A stretch of 64,000 nucleotides of DNA from Acanthacorydalis orientalis (GCA_034766995.1 CM068322.1:16660810-16724809); one strand, 5' to 3'; positions 38,153-52,271 are shown, numbered from the stretch's first letter. Made by a program: numbers and translations. Notes: generated by a model not told the origin, from the letters alone.

Positions 38153-41100
38153 AATTTGTATGCATATTGATAAAGACTTCTTATTAGGACAAACATCTGT
38201 ATTATATTTATTTATATTGAATTTTTAATATATGTATGAGTACTGTATAATTTATATCTACGTATATTTAAATGAAGGCATTATTTGACATTACATTCAA
38301 ATATTTCTCCATTGTGCAATATATATATATATATAGTAAAATGTAATATGTGAATATTAGATACGATAAATGTCAATGCCGCACAAATCCATGGTTGAAA
38401 CTGACAAGCCAGGGATTATATTCTCGGCTTGGTCATAAACAAACCTTCCCAACTATATCATTTCCACCTGAAAGCTTCAAGTCAAGCAAAATTTTGCCAA
38501 GTTGAAGGTATGATATCATTTTTCCAGGCCAGTAATCTTTTCTAACAAATTAAAATACACGACAAAGGAAAATATTTGAATCTGAATAGAGAATGATTAC
38601 ATATTTCCAGAACGGATAAACTGCCAAGCGCTGGTTCGAAAACATAAAAAAGAAAAATTAAATGATTCAATCGAATTCTGTATTGAATAAAATGTGTCGT
38701 TATCGTCGATTGCATTACAAGCGTTTGAAATTTCGTCATTGATTGATATTCAATGAGAGAATTCAATTTAAATATAGATTATTAATTATAAAATACGCTA
38801 TACAGAATAATACGAGCATATAATGTTAAATCATTTTTTTCTTATTTTTTTACATAAAGTTTATGTTAGAAAATATGATAAGTATATTTTGAATTAAATT
38901 AAACAAATTCATGTGAATTTCAAAATTCATAAATATGTATATGTAGAGTGAATCACATTTAAAAAAAATATAATCAATAATTTAAATCATAAGACATTTG
39001 AAAAAAATATTCAACCTTTGTATATGAGTGTGTATATATATATATATAATAACACATATACATACCTATGTATACTGATGCATTATATTTAAGTATGTAT
39101 AAAGCTTTTCAAACTTCATATTTAATATAACGCTTGCATGACTCAACACTTTTTGTGTTATATTTCCTTAGCATGCATTCTATTATGAATTTAAATTTGT
39201 ACAATGAACAAAAACATTTCCTTGAAAGCGATGAGCGATAAAAATATATATAAAAAGTATATCTTGAATACATTTTCTGCATCTCAGACCGAAAATGAGC
39301 GTTATTTTTCCGTCTCCCCGAAAGAAATTAATCTATTTATAAGTCACGGATATTCGTCACATATAAACACAAAGACGTCCAATTAAAAATCAGATCAACT
39401 TTCGAATCGTTCGAAAACGATATTATAATACAAATACGTACGAACAAGCGAAACATTAATACGAGGGAAAAAAATACGTTCGTTTCAAACGAAATGTACT
39501 TAAAATTATTTCCTTTTAACAGTTAATTGCTCGAGACAAAAGCAACTTCCAGCATACCAGGCGGAGATAAAACATTCGTAATTAAGTTCATTTCATGAAA
39601 CATGGAATGTACAACGTTTTAATTTGTCGAATCAGAGTTATTCAAAACACCAACTTATTGTTCATTGCTGAAATTTTGATTTACAGTACTTTGACTAGCG
39701 TATTGTAAATAAATATTTTGTGTAGAGGTCTATTGCTTTCGACATGTTTTTTTTTTATTTGTTTCTCTTTCTGTATGTAATTTACTGTGTTTGATTTTAA
39801 TTACTTCTGTGTATTCACTGACTAGGTCATTCGATTTGAATTCATTTGTGAAGTACAAAAGAGACTATCATACGTTAAGAGTCTTTAATATTTTTAAATA
39901 ATTTTGTAAAAAAATGTTATATAAAAGAAAAATTATACTTTTTAATAAATAACTTGTTGATATTACAAATGTACATTTTTCGAAATTTAATTTTTTTCTG
40001 TTTTATGAATATTAAAATCTTGTCAAGAGCCAATAATGAAACCAGATATCAGTTTGACAATTTTTAAAATATAAATGATATTTCATATAGAAATCAAAAT
40101 GGCAGAAAAAGATATATGTGTTTTTGAATATTTAGTATTTTCATATTAAATGTTTTTGAAACAATTTAAATGTCGATGTGAAATGTAATGAATATCTATT
40201 AATTTGAACACGAGCCCATTTTTATTTTAGATTAACTTTGTATAGTGTACACAAATTATTATAAGAAGCTATTTAAATTCAGTTCCTTAACAATTTACTA
40301 TTTTTCGTATATTTATTTGTTGTATTTATTGAATTTAAGTTTCGAAATCTAACTATTTCTTATTATTTTTAATTAAATTAAATATGAAAACAAGATATTA
40401 GAAGGGATTTGCATTAAATACTTCTACTCATAATATTTATAAATACTTCCTTTGAAGAAGGAAATTATAGTGTATATATATATATATAGTGATATTATAA
40501 TTATATAGTGATTGTATTACAATTATTATAATACAATCTCTAAAACAGTCTGAACGGTAAAATAATTTAAAACATCTGTTAGAGAAATATATAAACACCT
40601 GAGTATGTTTTCATTAATAAAATATCTTTCATCGTCTAACCGACAAAATGATAGGACTAATTTCGTGTATGCATGTGTGTGTGTGTGTAAATTTGTCAAA
40701 AAAAGTATAATCCTCACGTCTTGTTAATGTTTACATTTCAAGAGATTTCAGTCGGTTACAATTGTGCGAAAGGAAACAGGAAACTAATATCGTGCCCACA
40801 TTGAAGATACATATCTCAGCCAAATTACACATTGCCACTTTTCAAGGACATTGCGAATTAACATATGCATAGTATGGACGATATTTCCATAATCATTAGC
40901 AAGCTGCATTTTCGAAAGAAACACACACACTGCATGATATGTGCAAAAAGATTAACACACGGTCGCACGAATGTTTAGAATACGGGCGAATAATGAAAAG
41001 TGCGAAATGTATTTTTGTATTGAATTTCTTATGCTCGCCGCCAGATGCGATGATGTGACAGTTGAATTAACGAATACTTAATCTTAATTATGACTGAGAT

Positions 41101-41238
41101 TGTCAAGTTTAATTACGGAGAATGAGTTATTAAATAACTAAAATACGTGATTAATTACAAGAGATTCGTTTAACTGTAACAAAAAGTCGTTGAACACGTT
41201 CTTTATGATTATGCACCATAAATAATTTGGCAATTAAA

Positions 41239-41242
<4 letters not shown>
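38151..41242. other. AT-rich unique DNA, no gene seen
   Basis: About 3 kb without recognisable exon, RNA gene or transposon end. 39180-39620 and 40720-41060 are less AT-rich and contain more CpG than their surroundings; these would be the places to test for conserved noncoding sequence. Short (TA)n at 38320-38335, 39032-39048 and 40474-40488. Confidence 0.45.
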
Positions 41243-41243
<1 letters not shown>

Positions 41244-41278
<35 letters not shown>

Positions 41279-41938
41279 TATGTATTAGAATTATTTTTAA
41301 CTGCATTTTTCTCGGTAGTATATAATAGTTTTCTTACAATTCAGTCGTTAATTTTTTATAATCTAATTTGTTTCTTTTTGTAGTATCACTATATTCTTGG
41401 AGACATATTAAGGATATTAAAATATATGATTATTTTAACAAGGAAATTAATGCTGATTTTTTATATTTTCTCCAAGTTAATATTAAAAAATGTTTAAAAT
41501 TGTCGAGAAAAAAAATGTTTGTCCTGTTAGAAAACAAATATATCAAAAATATGTTATGTAAAAAAATATTACATGCAAGGAAAAATATGAAGGATGTAAG
41601 TTTCTTAAAAAAAATGATGTAATATTTGTGTTAATACTTGTTATTGTCTATCAAAGATGTGTATGTTGATAGCTATTAATAAATCAAAAGATAGAGGATA
41701 TAAAATATTAGACGCCATGTAACTTTTTGAAAACAAAGTTAGAATCTACAAGTTCATATTTTAGTACTTAAATTTTCATAATACATTAGTACGTTATAGA
41801 AAAGAAATATGACGTTGAAAACTAAACTTTTTTACAAATATGCATTTAAGACAATAGATAGATCCATTAACATTATCTATAAGAAAATTTAAAAGTCATT
41901 ACTTTTCCAAATAAATTATTTGATTTTATTTTATAGAA

Positions 41939-41942
<4 letters not shown>
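41244..41942. other. AT-rich DNA, no gene seen
   Basis: Starts with a ~30 bp (TA)n. A Lys-rich 84-codon forward frame (41368-41622) has low-complexity composition and no motif. Confidence 0.45.

Positions 41943-42007
<65 letters not shown>
41943..42007. repeat. (TA)n microsatellite
   Basis: About 65 bp uninterrupted TA array. Confidence 0.95.
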
Positions 42008-42012
<5 letters not shown>

Positions 42013-42337
42013 TGTAAGATAAGCAATACTTCAAGAAAATTGTGATAATATTCAAGGTGAATTAGCACATCGAATATTATTTGAGTAGTTCGAGTTTTAC
42101 TGTGCTATAAAAATAAGTAATCCTTACTAGAAATACTTTAATTTATAGCATTAATAGTGTACAATTCTTCATTTATTTTGGACCTTACTTAAGTACTAAT
42201 TTACTATAAGTTCATTAATTTAATAATTTGGGTTACAAACGTATAATTATTCATTTGGCGTAGCTTTAAAAAACGCTTCCTTTAGAAGTGATTTTCTTTT
42301 AATTATTGAAACGGTAATGGAATATATTTATTTTCGT

Positions 42338-42338
<1 letters not shown>

Positions 42339-42388
<50 letters not shown>

Positions 42389-43014
42389 GGGGGAAGGGAA
42401 AGAGACAGAATCAATTTACTATTATATAATCAGAATAGAAGAATCAGAAGAGAGATCAACTATGTAAAAATGGTTGATAATTATGTTTTACTATAAATAG
42501 ACCTCCACTTATTTGAACAAATATTAGACAAACTATTACATAATACTATAATGGATTTGGAATTCTCTCTCTCTCTTTATCTATATCTATATATATATAT
42601 AGAGAGAGAGAGAGAGAAACAGAGAATCAATTTACTATTATATAATCAGAATAGAAGAATCAGAAGAGAGATCAACTATGTAAAAATGGTCGCTAAATAT
42701 GTTTTACTCTAAATAGGCTTCTAACTTATTTGAATAAATATTTGATAAACTATTACATAATACTATTATGGATTTTGAATTATTTCTCTCTATATATATA
42801 GAGAGAGAGAGAAAGAGGGGAACAGAGAATTAATTTACTGTTATCTAATCAGAATAGAAGAATCAGAAGAGAGATCAACTATGTAAAAATGGTCGATAAA
42901 TATGTTTTACTCTAAATAGGCTTTAACTTATTTGAACAAATATTAGACAAACTATTACATAATACTATTATGGATTTAGAATTCTTTCTCTCTCTTTATA
43001 TATATATATATAGT
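42339..43014. repeat. Three-unit tandem array (~204-216 bp) with microsatellite inverted ends
   Basis: Three copies of a unit whose anchor TCAATTTACT(A/G)TTAT begins at 42411, 42627 and 42831 (216 and 204 bp apart). Each unit opens with TATATA(GA)n and closes with (CT)nTTTATATATA, so its own ends are inverted repeats made of microsatellite DNA. The inner ~150 bp is well conserved among units (AGAATAGAAGAATCAGAAGA, then ATCAACTATGTAAAAATGG). Unit 1 has an extra GGGGGGAAGGGAAAGAG. No reading frame of interest. Confidence 0.92.
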
Positions 43015-44401
43015 CATATCTAAAAGAATATTATATTAACTGTGTAATGTGTATCCTCTTTCAATGCAAGTATTCTATTACTTTTTTAATAGGTTTTTAT
43101 ATTATTATTATATAACAAACAGAATAAATTTTGGTTATCTAATAAATTGTTTTGTTATAATTCGTTTTTTTTCAAAATATGAACGATTTACCAGCAATTT
43201 CAATAAAAAAGTCGTTGTTTATATAAAAAGAACGAATAATTATAAATATTACTGTATGTAGTGTAAAAATAATCTTATTTACTTAGATTTTTTCAATAGC
43301 TAAAATATTAATTATAAATAGAAGTAATCACTATACGTATATTTGATGTAAGCAACAAAACTTTACTCATTATTTGCTAATAATTAATCTGAATATTTGT
43401 GTTACAATTTTCTACCATTTTAACAATCTAATTAGCTGTCTGGAAACAGGAACGGGAACAAACAAAAACATTGAAATAAGAACCGTGAAATCTGTTTAAC
43501 AAAATAAGTACTATGTAAAGCAACGGAACGGAAATTAAATTTGTTTCGTAATATGAGCATGTTTGATGTAATTAAAGAATAGTTTTACTGAAAGTTTTTA
43601 ATTGAACATAAATATTTGGTATAGACTTTTATATAATGTTGGAAAGAAACAGGTGAAGTGAGTACATATTCTGACAAAAGTAATTGAGTTATAGATATTC
43701 TTTATACATTTGTTATGTTCTAGAATTAACTTCTTATATACATTAATTCTTATAAAGAGTGTTTATTTGGTATTCAGTACTCGTATAAAAAGTTATTGTC
43801 AATAATATATTCCTCTTTTTTCTTTTATAAATTGAAAAGTACATTCAGAGATCATAAAAAAGAACATTTTTTTATCATTAACATAACTCCATATCTCAGC
43901 AATGTTTCAATTGATCCAAACTTCGACTATTTTCTTTCAACATTCCGTTTTATTTTCAAAGTCAAACTTTTTTCTTCTATTATAATGGAAATCCATCACT
44001 ATAAACAGAGTCGTAAAATCATTTATGTTTTCAACTGTATTGCATGCGTTTACGACTTAAGTACATTTATATGTTTTATATGTAGAGATTAGTTTAGATA
44101 AGTAAAATTAACTTCTTCGTACGAACGTCTATCGAATATAGAACTGGAATATAGGTAATTAAGAGAGATACACATTTGTTTAAATTGCACTGAAGTTCGG
44201 TTAAAGTTTACTCGCACATGGTTAAAAATAATTTTAATACCGGAAAAGTATCAAATAAAATTATAACTTAATAATTTGTGAACAGATGTTTTTCAAATAA
44301 TAGTCTAATTGGTACTACGAGTATAATTAAAGATAAACTGTTTACTCTTATTTAGTAACGAATTTAAAAAACTGTATACTTTGTTATAACACATTTATTA
44401 A

Positions 44402-44447
<46 letters not shown>

Positions 44448-44625
44448 AATGTGTAATCTAAATAGAATGTCACATCATGTGTTAATTTCATTAATATAAA
44501 ATCATAAAACTTTTTGTATAAAATAATTCAAACTCATACATAATTCATACGAATTAGGGTCAAAATTTTAAACATAAAGGAAGTGATAATTTTTGTTTAA
44601 ATGATCTTACATGTATGTATGTATG

Positions 44626-44668
<43 letters not shown>

Positions 44669-44856
44669 GCATATATTTGTGGACAGTGCCCTCACGGAAT
44701 AGCCATTATAAGAAAGATCATTCAATGACTTTAATGAATGAATTTGCATTATTTGCAAGTTCATTATGAAACGTACTATTTACTTGAAATTTATTTAACA
44801 CAAACGGTCAGGTAATTCTTCGAAATTAATGTCTGTAAATGACCGTGTATCCTTCC

Positions 44857-44907
<51 letters not shown>

Positions 44908-45060
44908 TATGTGTGTGTGTAATATGTAATTTACATCATTTATAAGTCATATGTTCAGTTTATACAATGTGTTTGTACATTATTATGATGCATATATATG
45001 TATGATTTTAGAAATCAAAGTAGTTTTTAATGTAATATATGTTAAATATACATTCGTTGA

Positions 45061-45124
<64 letters not shown>

Positions 45125-46006
45125 AAGAAAGGGAGATATATCAAACATTTGTCAGAAGCATTTTGTCCATAGCTTAATTGAATAGTGATTTATGGCATTT
45201 CGTTTAATAATACATAATTATCGGTTGACATATGTCAATGGATAACAAATCAGAATAATGATAAATATATTTGTTAAAAAAAAGTCGAATACAATAATTA
45301 CTGTTTTGAACAAAGGCTTTTGTAACGAATGTTATTTTAGAATTTACCCTCCATGTGCATTGGATCAAATCTGAGAATCTCTTTACACCTGTTTGACAGT
45401 TGAAATCCGATCGTAGTGGTTCAGAAAAAAGAACGTATCATTTATTTATGACTGGTGTTCTTTTTCTAGCAAGCGTCAGAGCTTTTATTAATAAAGAGAG
45501 ATGATTCTTAACACAGAGGTAAGGTAATAAATAAAAACAAATTGCACTTTATGAAGTTATGTCTGATAACCTTTCTAACACCTTACGATTATTAAAAATA
45601 TTTGTACCTCAGATTATTAATTGATTTACTAATACTTTGGGTGAAAAACATTTGCAACGAGACGGCGGTTCTTGTCCTATGTTTACAGTGCAGTCTGTTA
45701 GAACAATTTCATAAATATTTTATTTGGACCTATTTTAATACTAAAAGAAAGAACTTGTTTCTAAAAATATATCACACTTGTCATTAAAAGTAACACGAGA
45801 TTTGGTTCTTCTCTATGATCTATAAAATAATAGTAAAAATATTTTGTTAAATTTAATTTTGATCAACAAATACAATGGGAAAAATTTAATACTGACTTCA
45901 TTGATATTCCAATAAAAAAATACTTAAAATGATGTTCAATGAAGAAAAATTTTTTTCCTAGTGAACGAAAAACTTTATAAGTTATAATAAACCTTCGTCT
46001 TAAGTC

Positions 46007-46048
<42 letters not shown>

Positions 46049-47600
46049 ACGAGTATAAACCTACAAAGAAATCATTAACTAACATAATTTAAAGTTTAGA
46101 AAGGTGTTTGTTATGGCAGGATTGATAATTGATTGGATTGATAAATGACAGGATTGATTTACTGATTTTTACAAAAATCAGTAAAATATAGAAAAAAACT
46201 AATAAAAATTATAATTAAGGCTTTAAAAATACCTCTTAATATTGCTTTATTTAAAAATTGACAACAGATAGGTGCTTTAAACAGGTGCTTTTCATATCAA
46301 TATATAAAGTAAAAAAAATATACAAATGTGACTTGAAAAAAAAACTTTCCAGATTTTCTCAGTGCCGACGACTGAATTATTTACAACTTATATTTTGAAC
46401 AATTGGATTACAAATTATAGCCGATTATGAAGATTAAGAGTTTCTATAAAAGATAAGAATTAATCTCTATAGAAGTGTTGTCTCCAGTTTTCCTGTATTA
46501 TATCTACTTAAATAGATATTTGATTCGACCAATGAAAAGATTGCATAGTATATACAAACATTTTTGATTAGATTTATTAATATTTATATTTGAATTAATA
46601 ACATATTTGAAATTATGTTATTGTTTTTATTTAAAATTCTGTTAGCATTGTAGTTCAGCTATTAATCATAATTAAACACATACATACATATATATATATA
46701 TAATGTATGTATGTATGTATGTATGTACACACACACTTAATATTTCTATTTATGTGTACACATAAAAATGCCTCATCTTACCTATAATATCATGTGTGTA
46801 TTATACAATCGCATGTGAAGGTTTAATAAATTACACGTCCCTAAAATATGCTGATAATCGTTACAGATATTCTTCTCTTCTCTAGAAATTTAATTCAAAA
46901 AGTTTACATCAATTATCAGTTATAAACGCATCCTTATTTGTTGATGTACATACAAAATAGATAAAAAAAACGAACATAGGAACCAGTGCAATTAAAACTT
47001 ATCTTAGAATATTATTATTACTGAAAAACTAAAATCAGTTGTAACTTTATTTCATATTATAGAAATATTGAAAATCTATACGTTATATATATATATATAT
47101 ATATAATAAATGACAAATTCTCTTCCTAAATTTCTCGATACTTCGTTAATCCCTTACTTATTAAGCGCATTCCTCCATCCCATTCACGTGATGTATGTTT
47201 ACGTCAAGATATAAAGCCTGAGAAATCTCATAAACTGATAAAACCCCAAAAAATATTACCTTTCTCGGCAAATACTTTACTTTTTTCTTTATCGATGTGA
47301 CGTGGCACTCTCCCTCCGTAGAATGAGTCGTCGTCTATCGATGAAGAGAACCACCCTTATCGAATTTTCCCGTTATACATTCACACACACACACTTTATT
47401 TTTTTTAATGCGTCGAGGGTCATTCTTATATTACTATAAAGTCACCCGATCGTATCGTTAGATAAGAAATATTGATATATTTATTAACATTGAAATTATT
47501 ATACCGAGTAATGACTGCCAGGAAATATTTGTGAATAGAATGAATAATATTTCAGTGTAATTTTAAGTGCTTAAAGGAACGTTTTTTGGGTTTCATTTTG

Positions 47601-47604
<4 letters not shown>
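43015..47604. other. AT-rich unique DNA with many (TA)n tracts, no gene seen
   Basis: (TA)n at 44404-44445, 44629-44660, 44859-44904, 45060-45121, 46005-46050 and 47084-47104. A 98-codon forward frame at 43796-44092 is Phe/Ile/Lys-rich with no motif. 47140-47500 is less AT-rich, with several CpGs and a TGACGTGG word, and may be regulatory. Confidence 0.45.
46678..46733. repeat. (CATA)n-(TA)n-(TATG)n inverted simple repeat
   Basis: CATACATACATA, then (TA)n, then TGTATGTATGTATG and a short (CA)n. The two tetranucleotide blocks are complementary around the TA core and can fold into a perfect hairpin. Confidence 0.85.

Positions 47605-47688
<84 letters not shown>
47605..47688. repeat. (TA)n microsatellite, 84 bp
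   Basis: The longest uninterrupted TA run in this part of the window. Confidence 0.95.
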
Positions 47689-47691
<3 letters not shown>

Positions 47692-47879
47692 TCGAGTATG
47701 TTTTTATGTGTATCTCTTTAATACAGATTTCAAGTTATGCGGTGTATATTTCGTGCAAATTTGTTTTTTTCCCATTGTATATACATATATGAGTTACATG
47801 TTATTTAAAAAGATTCAGATTTAAATTATTATATTTTTTAATTGCAAATTTTCTTTTTTGGACTGTTTAAATATTTTGT

Positions 47880-48867
47880 ATATACCATCGCCTACTGTAA
47901 AGCAGTTTGGCCTGGATGTGTTGCAAAAAGTGCAACCATTCAAACATCGACATTATCAGTTGAAGTCATTACTTTGACACATGAAATTGGTGAAGCAGGT
48001 GTTGATGCCTTTAGCTAGAATGATGTCGACGAATTGCTTGTGAATAACTCTTTAAATGACAATAATATTATTGGTATAACTTTGGATATCGTCGAAGATC
48101 CAGAAAACGATAGTGAAGCGGAAGAAAAACCTATCCCTCTTACTTCAAATATAATTCAAGAAGTTCTTCAACTTTGCAATAAATTGGAAAATCATTTTCT
48201 TGTTCATGACACAAACTCTGAACGAGCCTTCAAATTCCAACGTGAGTCGAAGAATTCTATGTCTGGATATCGTGAACTGCATAAAAAATTAGTGAAATCG
48301 TCATCGCAAAGTTTAATCACTTTAACTTTGTAAAAAAAAAATTCAACACAGAATGAGGGTGAAGTTGACACTAATTCTGTTTGTGAAGAACCATTATCTT
48401 TATCATGCAGATCTGATACACTGACTGTCTCTTCTACTGATGAAACTGATTTCGCACCATTTCGCATATGATGCTAAACATTGTCAGATAGTGCCGATAA
48501 TTCTGATGAATGTAAAAGAAATGTAAAAATAATTGTTACTTTTCAATAAAATTAAATGAATATAGTTTTAAAACAAACTTATTTTAAGTTTTATATCAAT
48601 TTCATTCATATTTTCGAATGAATTTTTAGGCATTCTTATTTTCATGAATTTTCATTAACTTTTTTTAAACGATTTTGGGTTCATTTTAACTCATTCCTTT
48701 GATTTTATGTGATTTTAGAAAATTAGAGATACGTTCCATAATTTTCTAAATTATTTCTGAAAATTATGGAATGTATCCTTAATTTTTCTATGCGAGTTAT
48801 GTTTTTTTTGGGCGATTTTTTATATGTAATTTTCTGTGGAACATATCTACAGCATAAAGAGACTTGA

Positions 48868-48870
<3 letters not shown>
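47880..48870 (+). mobile_element. Tigger/jerky-type element, 3' part
   Basis: The right terminus, read inward, is CAGTCAAGTCTCTTTATGCT, ending at 48870 and followed by TA that opens a (TA)n array. It matches the CAG start and TA target of pogo/Tigger elements. Upstream is the C-terminal part of a transposase (separate entry). The left end is not certain: CAGTCGAGTATG at 47690, directly after a (TA)n run, is similar for its first ten bases but sits 2 bp from the nearest TA and is unproven. An inverted repeat lies at 48728-48777. Confidence 0.75.
47886..48520 (+). pseudogene. Tigger/jerky-like transposase C-terminal fragment
   Basis: The frame reads YCKAVWPGCV, then an acidic stretch NNIIGITLDIVEDPENDSEA and EEKPIPLTSNIIQEVLQL, then NSERAFKFQRESKNSMSGYR and ELHKKLVKS. 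This matches the C-terminal tail of Tigger/jerky (CENP-B-related) transposases, in which an acidic linker is followed by xLERSxKFxRxIxxxLxxYRxIxxxKK. The open segment is 48034-48333, with degenerate coding-like sequence to about 48520. The CENP-B DNA-binding domain and the DDE core are absent. It is a transposon relic; domestication as a host gene is unlikely given the stops. Confidence 0.72.

Positions 48871-48905
<35 letters not shown>
48871..48905. repeat. (TA)n at the Tigger-like terminus
   Basis: TA array that begins at the target TA of the element end at 48870. Confidence 0.9.
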
Positions 48906-48910
<5 letters not shown>

Positions 48911-49354
48911 TTTTAATTTTTGTAATATAATACTGTAACGCTTTTTTGACACTGTGGCTTAATTCACTTTCATATATCTATTTTTTTTTCGTCTCATAAA
49001 CCAGAAACGAATTTTTATAGTCAAAAATATTCAATGAATTATTATTGATCTTTTTTAATCGTTTCTTATGCACATTTTGATGGAAGTTCTATCACCTTCA
49101 GAGCGTTAAGATAGAAAAAAATTAGATTTTCTGTACCTTGGTGCGTAGGATGACAAAAGAACTCATTTGTTAAAATAAATCACTAGTTGAATCCTAATAT
49201 GTTAAAAAATATATAAAAAAAGCACAAATAAAACAGAAAAGTATTCATTAAGGAAGTGAACTGCTTGATTTTTAATAAAACAAGTTGTGAATTAAAACAT
49301 CTTTTAATATGGATGTTCAGTTAAATATAACAGGACTACTTTTTATAGTTTATA

Positions 49355-49937
49355 TTAACCCTTAGGACTCACAAGGCTAGCTGTACTGCCCAGGCACTTA
49401 AAGGCGTTCTACTCCTACGGACAGTGTCACTGCCTACATTTTATCATTTGCAGATAAAAGTTTTGATAACCGTTTGTCCATCAATGTCATCGGGTGTTTA
49501 TACTTTTCTATGTTTATCATATTCTTATCCTAATTCGTAGTATACAAACTTCTGATCTACTGTGTAGCTGTCATGCTAATTGCTTGAATTGCAAAACTTT
49601 AAATTAATTTAAAACTATATTTTCAGTTCATTATTTAATTCATTTTTAAATAATGAAAAAGGTTATATTTTTTATTTATAATTGTCTGTTCGACAACCTC
49701 CTGTCTCCTTTATGTTTGTGTGCTAATGTAAATGTATTTTTTCACGTACATTAAAAATGCAAAAAAGAACAGTTGTTAAAGAGTTGAAAAATCTACAGGT
49801 TTATTTTAAAAACAAATTAAATTACGTTAAGAATAGAATTTAATTTTAATCAAGTTTGTAAAAAAAATATCCTAATTCGCAATGTACAAACTTCTGATCT
49901 GCTGAATAGCCCAATTAATTGCAGTGCAAAAGGTTAA
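49355..49937 (+). mobile_element. TTAA-bounded non-autonomous element, copy 2
   Basis: Begins TTAACCCTTAGGACTCACAA at 49355 and ends GTGCAAAAGGTTAA at 49937. Read inward, the right end is TTAACCTTTTGCACTG, agreeing with the left end at 12 of 16 positions. 49355-49868 is the second copy of the repeat at 29904-30434. The last ~70 bp (49868-49937) is a diverged duplicate of an internal part (TATCCTAATTCG at 49526). TTAA borders and no transposase frame point to a piggyBac-like MITE. Confidence 0.8.
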
Positions 49938-50876
49938 CATTTTCGGAATCTCTGTCATTTATTAACAGATATAGTAGCTCGCCTAACATACATAATTTAT
50001 ACCCGTCATATATATATATCCCCACATTAGAATGTAATATGTGCTGTACATGTGACGTTGCGGGGAGTCGATGTTATATCATTAGTGGGGGTAGAATATT
50101 ATTTTTTCAGTACGCATCATCTTGCATGCGATAAAAGCATTAATGTGAACTGAAATATACAACTTGCATTGAAACAACAGTGCTGGAATATGCACGATAT
50201 GTAAACATAAAAAATGTGTTAGTAGGTAATTTTATTGTTCTATGCATAATAAATACGAAATCGTTATACATAAACTGGAAGGAAAAAAACTCATTATCCT
50301 CTGAGTGGCACTAAATTTTGTTTGAATATTCATCGTGTACTATTTCTAATAGTAATATAAATTCGTCGTACGTAAAATTTTCGACACCTACATACAAATA
50401 TTAGCGGTTCTGAGAAAGTGTAATATTTTAATATGTATTAAAAATACAAATAAATAAATATTTTATTAATACATAAAATTGATATTTATGTAAATGAACT
50501 TTGTTTTCTTTATAGATGAATGGATTACAATGTAAATCATAGAAAATTATTATTACACTATTTTCACTAATATTCTTTTTAATCATCCACAAGTCACATT
50601 TTTTTCTAATCTGAAATGTTCCTATTTCAATGATAATGAAATTTCCTCATTTTCAGAATATAAAGAAAAATCAATTTAATATTTTGATAAATCTGTTTAT
50701 ATTATGAAAAATAGATCTTTTTATACTCGGTATTCTGCCGATGAAAAAATCATGAGAAGCATAAACTGTCTTTCTTTTAGTCAACAATAGAATATCTAAT
50801 ACAAATAAATAAACATTTTTCTTGTTTATTTTGCATATTTGAGTTTTTATACAAATTTATGAAACGACTCGGCGAT

Positions 50877-50955
<79 letters not shown>

Positions 50956-51589
50956 GTGTATGCAAGCATACGTTTGTGTAATTTTTAAATTAACGTTGTA
51001 ATTGCGTTTCCCGAGAAATTCAATTCTCCCCTGTTTTTGTCGTTTTTTCGTTTATTTACAATTCAAGCACTTGATTTCCGTGAGAATCGAAATTTTATAT
51101 ACCGAGCGTTGTTCGAAAAATAAACACATATTTGCATGTTGAAATTTTACTGTCGAATAGGATTACACGATAATCGAAACTGAATACTTTAAATAAACAA
51201 AGCGCCGTCAGATACACTCAAAACAAACTGAAACGTTCCGTGTACTTTTTCCATGCACGATCGAAATACGCAAAATATAAATATTGTTTAATATACATAT
51301 TCTGTAAACAAATATTAGAATAAATGTTTTTTATTCATTTGAAAATGTATATCATTAAGATTTATTGTAATCGCAAATTAAAATACGTCTACAGATGAGA
51401 AATCATAAAGGACTCATAAATATTTCACTCTGCTTTATTAGAGTGTTCGGTATAACATTGCTTCTCATTTAATATTTATTTTGGTTTCGTGTTTTCACTG
51501 CCCGTTAATCGATTTTATTTTTGAATTAATAGAACTGTATTTATGAGGATTATTCTTTGAGGAATTATATTGTAATAAATTGTATAAAT

Positions 51590-51633
<44 letters not shown>

Positions 51634-51877
51634 GTGTGTGTGTATGTAAGAATGTGTATATATTTTTAATATACTTTGTTAAAGTAATTAAAAAACACAA
51701 ATATTATTGATTAATATATTATTCCAACTATAAACGCAAATTATTGATAATATAATCTACATTTACTAAATTAACAAGTGTTTCAATAGTTTCTCTCATA
51801 CATTCGTTTTATATGAAATTGCTTATCTATCGACTATTAATTTTTACTTGCTTTCAAGGTTAATACATGAATAAGGC

Positions 51878-51948
<71 letters not shown>

Positions 51949-52271
51949 TATAACTATAATTATTTCATTCATTAATTTTAAAAATCGTTAATTAATAAAA
52001 ATGTGTAATGGAAAGAAATTTATGTTGTATCATGATGATGCACCTGCTCACTGTTCCCTAATTATTCTATAGTTTTTGAGGAAAAAAAATTAATACGAAA
52101 TGTTATTCTACAACCGCCTTAATTGGTTGCTTTATCAATTACTGTTTTATTTCTTTTCTAAAAACATAAAACTTTGATGAAACGAAACTAAATTTCGATC
52201 ATACAGTAGGTAAAATAAAAATAGAAAGACCTAAGGTTCAAATTTAAGTCCAGGAAAAAATATTGTTGTTA
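49938..52271. other. AT-rich unique DNA with microsatellites, no gene seen
   Basis: (TA)n at 50879-50955 (with one TAAATA break), 51597-51632 and 51885-51942. 50960-51260 is less AT-rich with several CpGs. No exon, RNA gene or transposon end recognised. Confidence 0.5.

Noticed and set aside
42339..43014. CRISPR-like array
   Set aside because: Units are about 210 bp with conserved cores and variable microsatellite edges; there are no short repeats with unique spacers, and the DNA is eukaryotic.
43796..44092. 98-codon Phe/Ile-rich frame resembling a chemoreceptor exon
   Set aside because: No conserved receptor motif, no clear membrane segment pattern and no second exon; expected by chance in T-rich DNA.
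47690..47702. Left end of the Tigger-like element (CAGTCGAGTATG)
   Set aside because: Matches the right end for about ten bases only, is not flush with TA, and a similar GTCGAGTATG word also occurs at 28440, so chance is likely.
48204..48467. 87-codon minus-strand frame
   Set aside because: Antisense shadow of the Tigger/jerky-like transposase fragment on the plus strand.
52225..52260. tRNA-like GGTTCAAATTTAAGTCC T-arm word
   Set aside because: No acceptor stem, D-arm or anticodon arm can be paired around it.
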